Source: Flavobacterium sp.
GTDB lineage: Bacteria > Bacteroidota > Bacteroidia > Flavobacteriales > Flavobacteriaceae
DNA: 41,936 nucleotides
Direction of reading: 5' to 3'
Assembly (NCBI GenBank): GCA_030145825.1
Contig: JAIXHM010000003.1
Location: forward strand, 1 to 41,936
The translations under genes were made by a program, and so were the position numbers. The notes under the pieces are model-generated. The model was not told the DNA's origin, did no database searches, and saw only the letters and a program-made list of their open reading frames with translations. This document shows, piece by piece, positions 1-8,838 of the stretch (the first letter of the stretch is position 1; each line of letters starts with the position of its first letter).

Positions 1-982
1 CTTGAGGACTTACTAAAAATGCCGATTCATTTTCGATTAATGCTTCTGAAGCCCACCCAATATTTGAAGCTACAATTGCCTTTTTCATAGCCATAGCTTC
101 TAACCATGATATGGGGAAAGCTTCAGCAAATGAAGGAAAAATACAAATTGTAGATTTTGCTATTTCAACATTCATTTCTTGATAAGAAATAACACCTTTA
201 TACTCTACATTTTTTAGTGCATCGCTTGTAAAAGCATCTTGCATTAATTCCCATGTACTCCTTTGCTCATTAAAATCAACTGAATCTTTACCTATGAGTA
301 TTAATTTAACCTCTTTATTAATGGTATTTAAATAATTAAAAATATAAGGCAATTCTAATACTCCTTTTTTTCTTGCTAAAGTTCCAAAATATAAAATACT
401 ATGATTTTCATTTATTCCTTCAATAGGATTAAATCTAGTAGTATCGATACCGTTATAAATTACTTCAAAATCAAAATTTTTAAATCCGAAAACTTGTTTC
501 GTTTTCATTCCAGAAAATTTACTAACTGCAATTATTTTATTGGATTTTCGTAAAGCAAGCTTTTCGAAAAAATATATGATTTTAGATTTTTTTTTATTTT
601 CTAGATTATTAAAGTATGTTACCGAACCGTGTATTCTTGTTACAAGAGGCACATCAAGTTTAAAAAAAGCGTGATACCCTTCCCAGTCGGGACATTCTAT
701 AATATCAATTGCATTATTTTTAATATATGTTTTAATTATTTTAGAGATATACAATCTATAGAATAATGCTCCGATACTGCTGTTTTTCTTTTTTATTTCA
801 ACAATAGTTATTTCATCTTCTGTTTTCCATTCGGCATTTTTATTTGAATTAATAATGAAAACTGTGACCTGGTGTCCTAAATTTATTAATTCTTTACTTA
901 AATTTTTAATAAAAGAACCTATTCCTCCGGCAGCCGGAAGATTATTATGGGGAAACTCGGTTGATAAATACGCTATATGCAT
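1..982 (-). CDS. GT4-family glycosyltransferase (3' end outside window)
   Basis: This gene starts at the ATG at 982 and runs off the left edge, leaving 327 visible residues. It probably transfers a sugar from a nucleotide donor to a lipid-linked polysaccharide intermediate at the inner face of the membrane. The N-terminal part has the glycine-rich loop 'PAAGGIGSFIKNL' and the C-terminal half has 'NGIDTTRFNP' and the acidic pair in 'FAEAFPISWLEAMA' (the E-x7-E signature), which is the layout of a GT-B, GT4 enzyme. The normal length is about 370-400 residues, so only the last helices are missing. Its start codon overlaps the stop of the acyltransferase by one base (TAATG), so the two are probably translationally coupled. 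The donor and acceptor sugars cannot be read from the sequence. Confidence 0.88.
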   Translation of the reverse strand, partial: MHIAYLSTEFPHNNLPAAGGIGSFIKNLSKELINLGHQVTVFIINSNKNAEWKTEDEITIVEIKKKNSSIGALFYRLYISKIIKTYIKNNAIDIIECPDWEGYHAFFKLDVPLVTRIHGSVTYFNNLENKKKSKIIYFFEKLALRKSNKIIAVSKFSGMKTKQVFGFKNFDFEVIYNGIDTTRFNPIEGINENHSILYFGTLARKKGVLELPYIFNYLNTINKEVKLILIGKDSVDFNEQRSTWELMQDAFTSDALKNVEYKGVISYQEMNVEIAKSTICIFPSFAEAFPISWLEAMAMKKAIVASNIGWASEALIENESAFLVSPQ

Positions 983-2052
983 TACAGGGAAGGTTTTTTA
1001 AATCTTTTATTTATCGGTTTTTCGAAAAAGTTATAAGCGATATAACTTAAAACTACACTTATAAGAAACGATAACAACGTTATCAAAATCGAAGATTTTG
1101 TAAAATGTAATTTAAAATTTAAAGCCCATAATACCTTTATTACTAATTGATGGATCATATAAAATGAAAAGCTAATTTCTCCAAGTAACAATAAGGATTT
1201 ATGTGATAAAATTTTTGAAATTAATCCTTTTGCTAAGGAAAACACCAAAATAATCCATGTCATTGGTATCCAATAATAAATAGACCATCTGAATGATTGA
1301 TGCACTTGATCTTTAAAAGACACAAAACAAACTAGCATTAGTATTGCTGTAATTTCTACAAATGTGAAATTTATTTTGAAATTGAATTCTTTTAACTTTA
1401 AATAAACCTTAAACAAGAGTATTCCGATAATAAAATCAAAAATTCTAAAAAAGGGATTTACATAAAATAACCAGTAACTATTTGAATAATTGTAAAAAAA
1501 AGACAATGCTAAAATAGGAATGCATAATGATAAAACTGCTAAAAAATAATTTTGTTTCTTTTTATAAATCCACAAAACAAGCAAAGGGAATAAGGTATAA
1601 AAAAACATTTCATCAGAAATACTCCACGAAACCCCATTAAATCCAAAATAAAAATCCTTTACAGGTACAAAACTTTGCAATAAAAATGTGTTTGCTGCTA
1701 ATTTTAGTAAAAAGCCAGTAATATTATTAATATATGCGATTGATAGGAAGATTGAAACAATTAAAGTTAACCAATGCAAAGGCACAATTCTAAAAAATCT
1801 TGCCCTGATATAGTTTTTATAACTAATAGTTTTATTTTTAAATTTATCTAAGTAATTATAACTAAGAATAAAACCACTTAAAATAAAAAAGAAGCTTACA
1901 CCTAAATAACCTTCTTTAAATGAAATATATTCTCTTACAAAAGAATCTAAACCAACATCAGTTTGTGCATTAATACCATACAAGAAACCAAGATGGCTTA
2001 AAAAAACCATTAATGCGAAAAAAAATCTTAAAGATGTTAGTGGTTTTATCAT
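982..2052 (-). CDS. Acyltransferase 3 family membrane protein (OafA/YrhL-like)
   Basis: This 356-residue polytopic membrane protein probably adds an acyl group, usually acetyl, to sugars of the surface polymer. Family hallmarks are visible: the opening 'KPLTSLRFFFALMVFLSHLG' carrying the catalytic-type His, the central 'NGVSWSISDEMFFYTLFP', the late 'GEISFSFYMIHQLVI', and the C-terminal 'AYNFFEKPINKRFK'. About ten hydrophobic segments can be counted. It lacks the extra SGNH domain found in some relatives. Its start overlaps the flippase stop (ATGA) and its stop overlaps the glycosyltransferase start, placing it inside the polysaccharide operon. The acyl donor and target sugar are unknown. Confidence 0.85.
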   Translation of the reverse strand: MIKPLTSLRFFFALMVFLSHLGFLYGINAQTDVGLDSFVREYISFKEGYLGVSFFFILSGFILSYNYLDKFKNKTISYKNYIRARFFRIVPLHWLTLIVSIFLSIAYINNITGFLLKLAANTFLLQSFVPVKDFYFGFNGVSWSISDEMFFYTLFPLLVLWIYKKKQNYFLAVLSLCIPILALSFFYNYSNSYWLFYVNPFFRIFDFIIGILLFKVYLKLKEFNFKINFTFVEITAILMLVCFVSFKDQVHQSFRWSIYYWIPMTWIILVFSLAKGLISKILSHKSLLLLGEISFSFYMIHQLVIKVLWALNFKLHFTKSSILITLLSFLISVVLSYIAYNFFEKPINKRFKKPSL

Positions 2053-3539
2053 TCTTTAAATTTTAAAAAATATTTTTTCTCTGTTTTATCTAATGCATGG
2101 TAAAATATGGCAACAAAAATTATTGTATATACCACATTACTAAAAAGAAACTTATACCATGAACATGATGTAAACTGTTGCATTATAAAAAAAGAAACAA
2201 TAGTTACCAAAACAAAAATAAGAGTAAACTTAAATAATGCCTTCAAAAAAAACTTAGGCATATTTAGTTTTAATTTTAATTGATAGTAAACATTCATTAC
2301 TATTTGTAAAACAACTACTGCTGAAACCAAGCCTAAAATCATTCCATACATTCCGAATTTTTTCGATAAAAAGTAACCTAAAAAAGCTCCTATTATACTG
2401 AAGAAAAAGAAATTTAAGGATTTAAAACGTAACATCTTCTTGGCATCTAAAATCGCATGAGAATAGCCTTGCGCAATTGGAATAATATAAACTGCCATTA
2501 TAGATAATGCAATCCAATAGGCTGGTAAATACAATTCGCCAATCCATAGTTTAATGAAGTCTTGACCTGTTAATAAAAATGCCCCAAATACATAAATGAG
2601 TAACAAATAGGAAATGCGACCAACTTTAATCATTTGGTCTGTTAAAACTTCATTTGATACATTATTATAAACAGCTTGTACTGCTTTTGGCAACAATAAA
2701 CTATTTATGATATTACCAAACGTCGTAAAATAAACTCCTAGCATAACACCAACTCCAAAAATTGCTACAATTGTTGTATTTGTAGTTGAACCTAAAATTA
2801 CTTGTCCGGTTCTCCATTGAAATTGATAAACTAAAGCAAAAAGGAAAATCCAAAAAGAATATTTAAAAATTTCTTTTACAAAAGAAAAATCCCATTGATG
2901 GAGTTTTATCTTAACCTTCAGTTTAAAAAATGTATACCAAATTGTAGTTAAAATAAATACAAGATTAACAATTGTATCCAAAACAACAACGCCAATAGAA
3001 TTTGAACCAAAATGTAAAATAAATATAAGCGTAATGGTTCTAATTATAACTTTTAGTATTGAAAGAATTCTCGGAAAAATAAATTTTTCGTATCCTGAAC
3101 AAATACCTGTAAAAGCACCACCTGGCAATGTAAAAGCAATATTAAAAACCAAAATTATAAGCATAATTTTAGCTTTATGCAATTCTTCTATTGTAAGTGA
3201 TTTAGAAAAAAAATAATCTAGATTAAAATAGAATAAGCTTCCTAAAACTGTTAATAAAACAGCAATAGCACAATAAATGATTAAACTGGTAGCTAAAAAA
3301 TTTTCTTGTGATTTTTCGTCTTTTTGTACTCTATATTGTGCTACATAACGAATGATGGCATTGTTTAACCCTAAATCGAGTACTGATAAATAACCGACAA
3401 AAGCACCTATAAGCGTATACAAACCATACTCTTGGTTGCCTAAAGCCTTAATAACATAAGGTGTTACCAAAATTCCTGTTAAATTAGTTAAACCTAAATT
3501 AACATAAGAAAGTAAAGCCGCAAACTTATGTTCTTTCAC
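2049..3539 (-). CDS. Wzx-type polysaccharide flippase (MOP superfamily)
   Basis: This 496-residue protein is hydrophobic nearly throughout, with about 12-14 membrane segments. The N-terminus 'SYVNLGLTNLTGILVTPYVI' followed by 'LGNQEYGLYTLIGAFVGYLSVLDLGLNNAIIRYVAQYR' (split here across the first two segments) is typical of Wzx/RfbX-like flippases of the MOP exporter superfamily. Family knowledge suggests it flips an undecaprenyl-linked oligosaccharide unit to the periplasmic side. It sits 34 bases downstream of cysN with no terminator or promoter between, and overlaps the acyltransferase by 4 bases. A matching Wzy polymerase is not in the window and may lie to the left. Confidence 0.86.
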   Translation of the reverse strand: MKEHKFAALLSYVNLGLTNLTGILVTPYVIKALGNQEYGLYTLIGAFVGYLSVLDLGLNNAIIRYVAQYRVQKDEKSQENFLATSLIIYCAIAVLLTVLGSLFYFNLDYFFSKSLTIEELHKAKIMLIILVFNIAFTLPGGAFTGICSGYEKFIFPRILSILKVIIRTITLIFILHFGSNSIGVVVLDTIVNLVFILTTIWYTFFKLKVKIKLHQWDFSFVKEIFKYSFWIFLFALVYQFQWRTGQVILGSTTNTTIVAIFGVGVMLGVYFTTFGNIINSLLLPKAVQAVYNNVSNEVLTDQMIKVGRISYLLLIYVFGAFLLTGQDFIKLWIGELYLPAYWIALSIMAVYIIPIAQGYSHAILDAKKMLRFKSLNFFFFSIIGAFLGYFLSKKFGMYGMILGLVSAVVVLQIVMNVYYQLKLKLNMPKFFLKALFKFTLIFVLVTIVSFFIMQQFTSCSWYKFLFSNVVYTIIFVAIFYHALDKTEKKYFLKFKE

Positions 3540-3573
3540 AAATTAAACTCTTAATATTTTCTCTTCAGAAAAA

Positions 3574-4833
3574 TTAGTTAATTATCATTCCTGCCGCAAC
3601 AGTTTCGTTTGTTCCTTCATCAATTAAAATAAAACTACCTGTATATCTGTTTTCTCTGTAAGAGTCTATCATTAAAGGTCTTGTGGTTTTAATTTTAATT
3701 CGTCCAATATCATTCATATTCAAATCTTGATCGTCTTCAATTCGCTCATAAGTATTGATATTAACTTTATAAACTACTTCTTTTATCATAGCCTTTTGCT
3801 CATTAGAAGTATGAAGAATTGAATATTTTGCTCTTGGTTGTGCTGATTTTCCGTTTAACCAACAAATCATTGCATCAAATTCTTGCGATTGCTCGGGTTT
3901 GTTATTCGATTTTACAATCATATCGCCTCGACTTACATCAATATCGTCTTCTAATGTAATAGAAACTGACATTGGTGCGAAAGCTTCTTCTAAAGAATCT
4001 TTATAGAAATCGATAGTCTTGATTTTTGACGTAAATCCAGAAGGTAAAACAGTTACTTCATCTCCTTTTCTATAAATTCCGCTTAAAATTCTACCTGCAT
4101 AACCTCTATAATCGATAAACTCATCTTTTTGCGGACGTAAAACTGTTTGCACAGCAAAACGCGCATCAATCTTATTATTATCGCTACTAATATGCATGGT
4201 TTCTAAAGTATCTAATAATGGAGAACCTTTGAACCAATTCATGTTTTGAGATTCGTTTACCACATTATCGCCATCTAGTGCACTAATGGGAATAAAACGA
4301 ATATCTTTTATTAATAATTTAGATGAAAATCCTTCGTAATCTGAAACAATACTATTGAAAACTTCTTCTGAATACTCTACTAAATCCATTTTGTTCTCGC
4401 ATACAATTACATGCGGAATTTGTAGAAGTGAAGCAATATAAGAATGACGCTTTGTTTGTTCGATAACTCCTTTACGAGCATCAATCAAAATAATGGCAAC
4501 ATTTGCAGTTGAAGCTCCTGTAACCATATTTCGTGTATATTGAATATGTCCTGGAGTATCCGCAATAATAAATTTTCTTTTTGGTGTTGTAAAATAACGA
4601 TAAGCAACATCGATTGTAATTCCTTGCTCACGTTCATCACGTAATCCGTCAGTGAACAAAGCTAAATCTACACCGTCATATCCTCTTTTCTTACTTGTAT
4701 TTTCGATAGCCGCTACTTGATCTTCAAAAATTGATTTTGAATCATAAAGTAAACGCCCAATTAATGTACTTTTTCCGTCATCAACACTACCTGCAGTAGC
4801 TAATCGTAATAGTTGATTGTTATCTATTTGCAT
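3574..4833 (-). CDS. cysN: Sulfate adenylyltransferase subunit 1 (GTPase)
   Basis: CysN is the GTP-hydrolysing partner of CysD and drives ATP sulfurylase, which makes adenosine 5'-phosphosulfate (APS) from sulfate and ATP in the cytoplasm. The 419-residue protein has an EF-Tu-like GTPase fold: P-loop GSVDDGKST at residues 15-23, DTPGH at 92-96 and NKMD at 147-150, followed by beta-barrel domains. There is no fused C-terminal APS kinase domain, and a separate cysC is present. It lies 9 bases after cysD, so the two should be made together. Its place inside the polysaccharide operon suggests that some APS is destined for PAPS-dependent sulfation as well as for cysteine synthesis; that is inference. 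Confidence 0.96.
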   Translation of the reverse strand: MQIDNNQLLRLATAGSVDDGKSTLIGRLLYDSKSIFEDQVAAIENTSKKRGYDGVDLALFTDGLRDEREQGITIDVAYRYFTTPKRKFIIADTPGHIQYTRNMVTGASTANVAIILIDARKGVIEQTKRHSYIASLLQIPHVIVCENKMDLVEYSEEVFNSIVSDYEGFSSKLLIKDIRFIPISALDGDNVVNESQNMNWFKGSPLLDTLETMHISSDNNKIDARFAVQTVLRPQKDEFIDYRGYAGRILSGIYRKGDEVTVLPSGFTSKIKTIDFYKDSLEEAFAPMSVSITLEDDIDVSRGDMIVKSNNKPEQSQEFDAMICWLNGKSAQPRAKYSILHTSNEQKAMIKEVVYKVNINTYERIEDDQDLNMNDIGRIKIKTTRPLMIDSYRENRYTGSFILIDEGTNETVAAGMIIN

Positions 4834-4842
4834 AATTTTATT

Positions 4843-5748
4843 TTAAAAGTAACCTTGTCTTTTTCTATCTTCCATTGCTGATTCTGAACGTTTATCATCA
4901 GCTCTATTTCCTCTTTCTGTTAAACGCATTGTAGAAACTTCTTCTACAATTTTAGCTAAAGTATCAGCGTCAGATTCAATTCCTCCCGTAATAGTAATAT
5001 CGCCAAGCGTTCTGAAACGAATAGTTTTAACTTCAATTTTTTCGTTATCCTCTAATTTTAAAAACTCAGAATTTGGAATCCAAGAATCGTTTCTCCAAAC
5101 TACTTCTCTTTGGTGTGAAAAGTATAATGAAGGAATGGCGATATTTTCTCTTTTGATATAATTCCAAACGTCTAACTCTGTCCAATTACTGATAGGAAAT
5201 GCTCTGAAATGTTCGCCTTGAAAGTGTTTTCCATTTAACAAATTCCATAATTCTGGACGTTGATTTTTAGGATCCCATTGACCAAAATCATCTCGGTGCG
5301 AGAAGAAACGTTCTTTAGCACGAGCTTTTTCTTCATCTCTTCTTCCACCACCTATGGCACAATCAATTTTATTTTCTTCGATAGTATCTAACAATGTGGT
5401 AGTTTGCAATGCGTTTCTTGATGCATTTTTACCTTTTTCTTCGGCTACTCTACCTTTATCAATTGAACTTTGAACCGAACCCACAATTAATTTAGCTCCT
5501 AATTCATGAACCAAATCATCTCTAAATTGCATGGTTTCAGGAAAATTGTGACCTGTATCGACATGCATTAAAGGAAAAGGAATAGGCGAAGGATAAAATG
5601 CTTTTCTTGCTAAATGAGTCACTACAATAGAGTCTTTTCCTCCTGAAAATAAAATAACAGGATTTTGAAATTGTGCCCATACTTCACGCAATATAAATAT
5701 TGCCTCTGCTTCTAATTCGTCTAAATAGTTTAAATAATACTTACTCAT
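4843..5748 (-). CDS. cysD: Sulfate adenylyltransferase subunit 2
   Basis: CysD is the catalytic ATP sulfurylase subunit that adenylylates sulfate with ATP, working as a complex with CysN. The 301-residue protein belongs to the PP-loop (adenine nucleotide alpha hydrolase) superfamily, with SGGKDS at residues 35-40, the downstream 'HVDTGHNFPE' and the conserved 'GGGRRDEEKARAKER' region; it ends in the typical 'AMEDRKRQGYF'. Length and ends match the family. Its start overlaps the cysC stop by 8 bases. It is a distinct PP-loop protein from the CysH reductase at 17771-18505. Confidence 0.97.
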   Translation of the reverse strand: MSKYYLNYLDELEAEAIFILREVWAQFQNPVILFSGGKDSIVVTHLARKAFYPSPIPFPLMHVDTGHNFPETMQFRDDLVHELGAKLIVGSVQSSIDKGRVAEEKGKNASRNALQTTTLLDTIEENKIDCAIGGGRRDEEKARAKERFFSHRDDFGQWDPKNQRPELWNLLNGKHFQGEHFRAFPISNWTELDVWNYIKRENIAIPSLYFSHQREVVWRNDSWIPNSEFLKLEDNEKIEVKTIRFRTLGDITITGGIESDADTLAKIVEEVSTMRLTERGNRADDKRSESAMEDRKRQGYF

Positions 5749-6340
5749 TTAGTTTTATTTTGTCATTAATCTTTTCAAAAATCAAATTTACTGAATTTTC
5801 TATACTTAACTTTGATGTATCTATTAATATATCTGGATTTTTTGGCACTTCATAAGGAGAAGAAATTCCAGTAAAATCTTTAATTTCTCCTAATCTCGCT
5901 TTTTTATACAATCCTTTTATATCTCTTTTTTCACATTCTTCAATAGATGTATTTACAAACACTTCAACATAATCTTCACTTCCCACAATTTGTTTAACCA
6001 ATGCTCTATCTTTTTCAAATGGAGATACAAAACAGGCAATAACAATTGTTCCAGCGTCTAGAAACAGTTTTGAGACTTCGGCTATTCTTCTAATATTTTC
6101 ACTCCTGTCTTCGTCACTAAAAGTTAGATTTTTATTTAATCCACCTCTAATATTATCGCCATCCAAAGTGTAGGTTTTAAAATTTAATGAGTGCAATTTA
6201 CTTTCTAAAGCATTAGCAACAGTAGATTTTCCTGAACCCGACAAACCCGTAAACCATATCAATATAGATTTTTGGTTTAATAATTGTTCTCTTTGATTTC
6301 TACAAATGTGGAAATCTTGTTTAAAAATGTTAGTACTCAT
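5741..6340 (-). CDS. cysC: Adenylyl-sulfate kinase
   Basis: CysC phosphorylates APS to PAPS (3'-phosphoadenylyl sulfate). The 199-residue protein has the P-loop GLSGSGKST at residues 32-40, followed by 'YTLDGDNIRGGLNKNL', which carries the APS-contacting DGDN and R-x-L features, and the later 'FVNTSIEECEKRDIKGLYKKA'. All expected motifs are intact, so it should be active. It overlaps both neighbours, DUF2061 by 11 bases and cysD by 8. The CysH encoded elsewhere in this window has Fe-S cysteines and can probably use APS directly, so PAPS made here may mainly feed sulfotransferases; this is an inference from gene content. Confidence 0.96.
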   Translation of the reverse strand: MSTNIFKQDFHICRNQREQLLNQKSILIWFTGLSGSGKSTVANALESKLHSLNFKTYTLDGDNIRGGLNKNLTFSDEDRSENIRRIAEVSKLFLDAGTIVIACFVSPFEKDRALVKQIVGSEDYVEVFVNTSIEECEKRDIKGLYKKARLGEIKDFTGISSPYEVPKNPDILIDTSKLSIENSVNLIFEKINDKIKLNE

Positions 6341-6758
6341 CTTCTTTACTTACTCCAAATTTAACCCTATACCAAACTCTTTCGTGCAAATAATATAAAA
6401 TCATTTTGGTTGCCACCTCAAAAACGCTAATTTTTGCTCCAGTAAATGGATTTCCAGTAATTACCCATCCTAAAATAAATGTATCGATAGAACCAACCAC
6501 TCGCCACGAAATTGTTTTAAAAATATGTCGTTTTCTACTATCTGATTTTGCTCCAAACTTACTTAAATCGACTCTATACCAAATTCTTTCATGAATGTAA
6601 TATAAAACCATTTTAGTAACTAATTCGGCTAATCCAACTTTCAAGCCCAACATTGCATTTCCTGTAATTAACCAGGAAAGAAACATGGTGTCTAATGTTC
6701 CAATTACTCGCCAAGTAATAGCTTTTAAAATATGTCGAATTGGTGAAACCTTTGACAT
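6330..6758 (-). CDS. Tandem DUF2061 membrane protein
   Basis: This 142-residue protein consists of two copies of the DUF2061 module, at about residues 8-62 and 77-131. Each copy reads I(T/S)WRV(I/V)G(T/S)(I/L)DT, then a hydrophobic stretch with WxITGN, then (A/V)TKM(V/I)LYY(I/L)HERxWYRV. Each module looks like a pair of membrane segments ending in the conserved HERxWYR motif. The biochemical function of DUF2061 is not known to me. The gene is locked between cysQ (TAATG overlap) and cysC (11-base overlap), so it is made with the sulfate activation enzymes. A role linked to sulfate or PAPS handling is a guess from position only. The internal repeat suggests a domain duplication of a single-module ancestor. 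Confidence 0.85.
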   Translation of the reverse strand: MSKVSPIRHILKAITWRVIGTLDTMFLSWLITGNAMLGLKVGLAELVTKMVLYYIHERIWYRVDLSKFGAKSDSRKRHIFKTISWRVVGSIDTFILGWVITGNPFTGAKISVFEVATKMILYYLHERVWYRVKFGVSKEDEY

Positions 6759-7561
6759 TATATACTCACTATAAAACTTGGGTTCAACAAATTTTCTTTA
6801 TTGTAAAGCAATTCTTCATTCGTTACTTGAGAAATTACTTTAACACCTACTGCATTGCAAATAGCTTGTCCGGCTGCCGTATCCCATTCCATTGTGGGTG
6901 CTAATCGAGGATAAACTTGCGCTTTGCCAGAAGCCACTAAACAAAACTTTAACGAACTTCCTGCATTTACACTATTTACAACTTCAAACTGCTTTTTTAA
7001 ATCATCAATATAAGATTGCGTTTCTTCGTTTAAATGCGAATTACTACAAACTACATTAATAATGTTATTTTGAACTTTTACTGGTTCCAATTCTGAAGAA
7101 TTATTTATGAAATCTTCTATCGAAAACTCTTCTGTATTTACTTTACAATAAAGACTTTTATTCTCATTTACTAAACCAACATATAATTCCTTAGTAACTG
7201 GAACATAAATCACTCCGAAAATTGGCTTACCATTTTCAACTAAAGCAATGTTCACAGTAAACTGTCCATTTCTTTTGATAAACTCTTTTGTCCCATCAAG
7301 TGGATCAACTATCCAACAAGTATTCCAATTTTTTCTTTCAGAAAAATCAGCATTTTTGATTTCCTCACTAATAATTGGGATTTCAGTTTGAAGTAAAAAC
7401 TTCTTTATGATTTCATTTGATTCTTTATCTGCGATTGTAAGAGGAGAATCGTCATCTTTTGAAATAAATTCGCCATCGAAATCATCATAAATTTCAACAA
7501 TCTTATAACCCGCTTCTACAGCCGCTTGAATCGCTATATTTTGATTTTTATCTAAATTCAT
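6758..7561 (-). CDS. cysQ: 3'(2'),5'-bisphosphate nucleotidase CysQ
   Basis: CysQ removes the 3'-phosphate of PAP (adenosine 3',5'-bisphosphate), the by-product left when PAPS donates its sulfo group, giving AMP. The 267-residue protein belongs to the Mg-dependent inositol monophosphatase superfamily. Metal-binding motifs are visible: 'ISEE' near residue 65, DPLDGT at 86-91 and WDTAAGQAI near 225. It is coupled to the upstream dehydrogenase and the downstream DUF2061 gene by one-base stop/start overlaps. Its position with cysC, away from cysH, fits removal of PAP produced by sulfotransferases, though PAP turnover in sulfate assimilation is also possible. Confidence 0.94.
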   Translation of the reverse strand: MNLDKNQNIAIQAAVEAGYKIVEIYDDFDGEFISKDDDSPLTIADKESNEIIKKFLLQTEIPIISEEIKNADFSERKNWNTCWIVDPLDGTKEFIKRNGQFTVNIALVENGKPIFGVIYVPVTKELYVGLVNENKSLYCKVNTEEFSIEDFINNSSELEPVKVQNNIINVVCSNSHLNEETQSYIDDLKKQFEVVNSVNAGSSLKFCLVASGKAQVYPRLAPTMEWDTAAGQAICNAVGVKVISQVTNEELLYNKENLLNPSFIVSI

Positions 7562-8838
7562 TATAATCTTCCGTCTGCAACTTCACCCAAAATTCCTTTT
7601 ACATCATAGAGAACACTTGCAGATTTTCTAAGTTTGTTTAAATCAATTTCTTTAAACTCTTTATGAGCAACACCTAAAACAACAGCATCAAATTGGTTTG
7701 ATGGTAATTCTCTAGTACTTTCAATATTATATTCGTGCTTTACTTCTTTTGGATTTGCCCAAGGATCAAAAGTGGTGACTTTAATTCCGTAATCTTCTAA
7801 AGCTTTAATAACATCAACAATTTTAGTATTACGAACATCAGGACAATTTTCTTTGAAAGTGATTCCCATCATTAATACTTCTGCGCCATTTACATTGACA
7901 CCTTTTTTAATCATTTGCTTCACTACTTGTGAAGCAACATATTCGCCCATAGAATCATTTAGTCTTCTTCCAGCTAAAATAATTTCAGGATGATAACCTT
8001 TTTCTTGAGCTTTTTGAGCCAAATAATAGGGATCAACACCAATACAATGTCCACCAACTAAACCTGGTTTAAATGGTAAAAAATTCCATTTGGTACCTGC
8101 CGCAGCTAAAACGGCATGTGTATCAATTTCTAATAAATTAAAAATTTTTGCCAATTCGTTTACAAATGCAATATTGATATCACGTTGTGAGTTTTCAATT
8201 ACTTTTGCTGCTTCGGCTACTTTAATTGTTGGTGCCAAATGCGTACCTGCAGTAATTACACTTTTATATAATGCGTCTACTTTTTGACCAATTTCTGGAG
8301 TTGAACCAGACGTTACTTTTAATATTTTCTCAACAGTATGTTCTTTATCACCTGGATTAATTCGTTCTGGTGAATATCCGGCAAAGAAATCAATATTGAA
8401 TTTCAATCCCGATATTTTTTCTAAAACTGGTATACATTCTTCTTCTGTAACACCAGGATAAACAGTTGATTCATAAATTACAACATCGCCTTTCTTTAAA
8501 ACTTGACCTACAGTTTCACTTGCTTTATACAAAGGAGTTAAATCGGGCTTATTATGTTTGTCTACTGGAGTTGGCACCGTTACAATATAGTAATTACAAT
8601 CAGTAATATCTTCCAATAGATTTGAATTATACAACCCAATTTCATTTGAATTTGAGGATTTTAAGACTGCTTTTAAAATATCGTTCTCTACTTCTAAAGT
8701 AGCATCAATTCCTTTATTTAGTTCTTGAATTCGGTTTTGATTAATATCAAAACCAACAACAGCATACTTTGTAGCAAATAATCTTGCTAAAGGTAAACCC
8801 ACATAGCCTAAACCTATTATTGCAATTTTAGAATTCAT
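7561..8838 (-). CDS. tviB: UDP-N-acetylhexosamine 6-dehydrogenase, TviB/WbpO-like
   Basis: This 425-residue NAD-dependent enzyme probably oxidises UDP-GlcNAc (or UDP-GalNAc) at C6 to the corresponding uronic acid in two steps. The Rossmann motif GLGYVGLP is at residues 9-16 and the catalytic Cys lies in 'GGHCIGVDPYYLA' near residue 264. The stretch 'KVIENSQRDINIAFVNELAKIF' (split over two helices) and 'GTKWNFLPFKPGLVGGHC' are highly characteristic of TviB of the Vi-antigen pathway and of WbpO. The C-terminal substrate domain is complete. It overlaps ugd and cysQ by one base each. The TviC-like epimerase two genes upstream supports an aminouronic acid product. Exact substrate (GlcNAc versus GalNAc or ManNAc) is not settled by sequence alone. 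Confidence 0.9.
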   Translation of the reverse strand: MNSKIAIIGLGYVGLPLARLFATKYAVVGFDINQNRIQELNKGIDATLEVENDILKAVLKSSNSNEIGLYNSNLLEDITDCNYYIVTVPTPVDKHNKPDLTPLYKASETVGQVLKKGDVVIYESTVYPGVTEEECIPVLEKISGLKFNIDFFAGYSPERINPGDKEHTVEKILKVTSGSTPEIGQKVDALYKSVITAGTHLAPTIKVAEAAKVIENSQRDINIAFVNELAKIFNLLEIDTHAVLAAAGTKWNFLPFKPGLVGGHCIGVDPYYLAQKAQEKGYHPEIILAGRRLNDSMGEYVASQVVKQMIKKGVNVNGAEVLMMGITFKENCPDVRNTKIVDVIKALEDYGIKVTTFDPWANPKEVKHEYNIESTRELPSNQFDAVVLGVAHKEFKEIDLNKLRKSASVLYDVKGILGEVADGRL

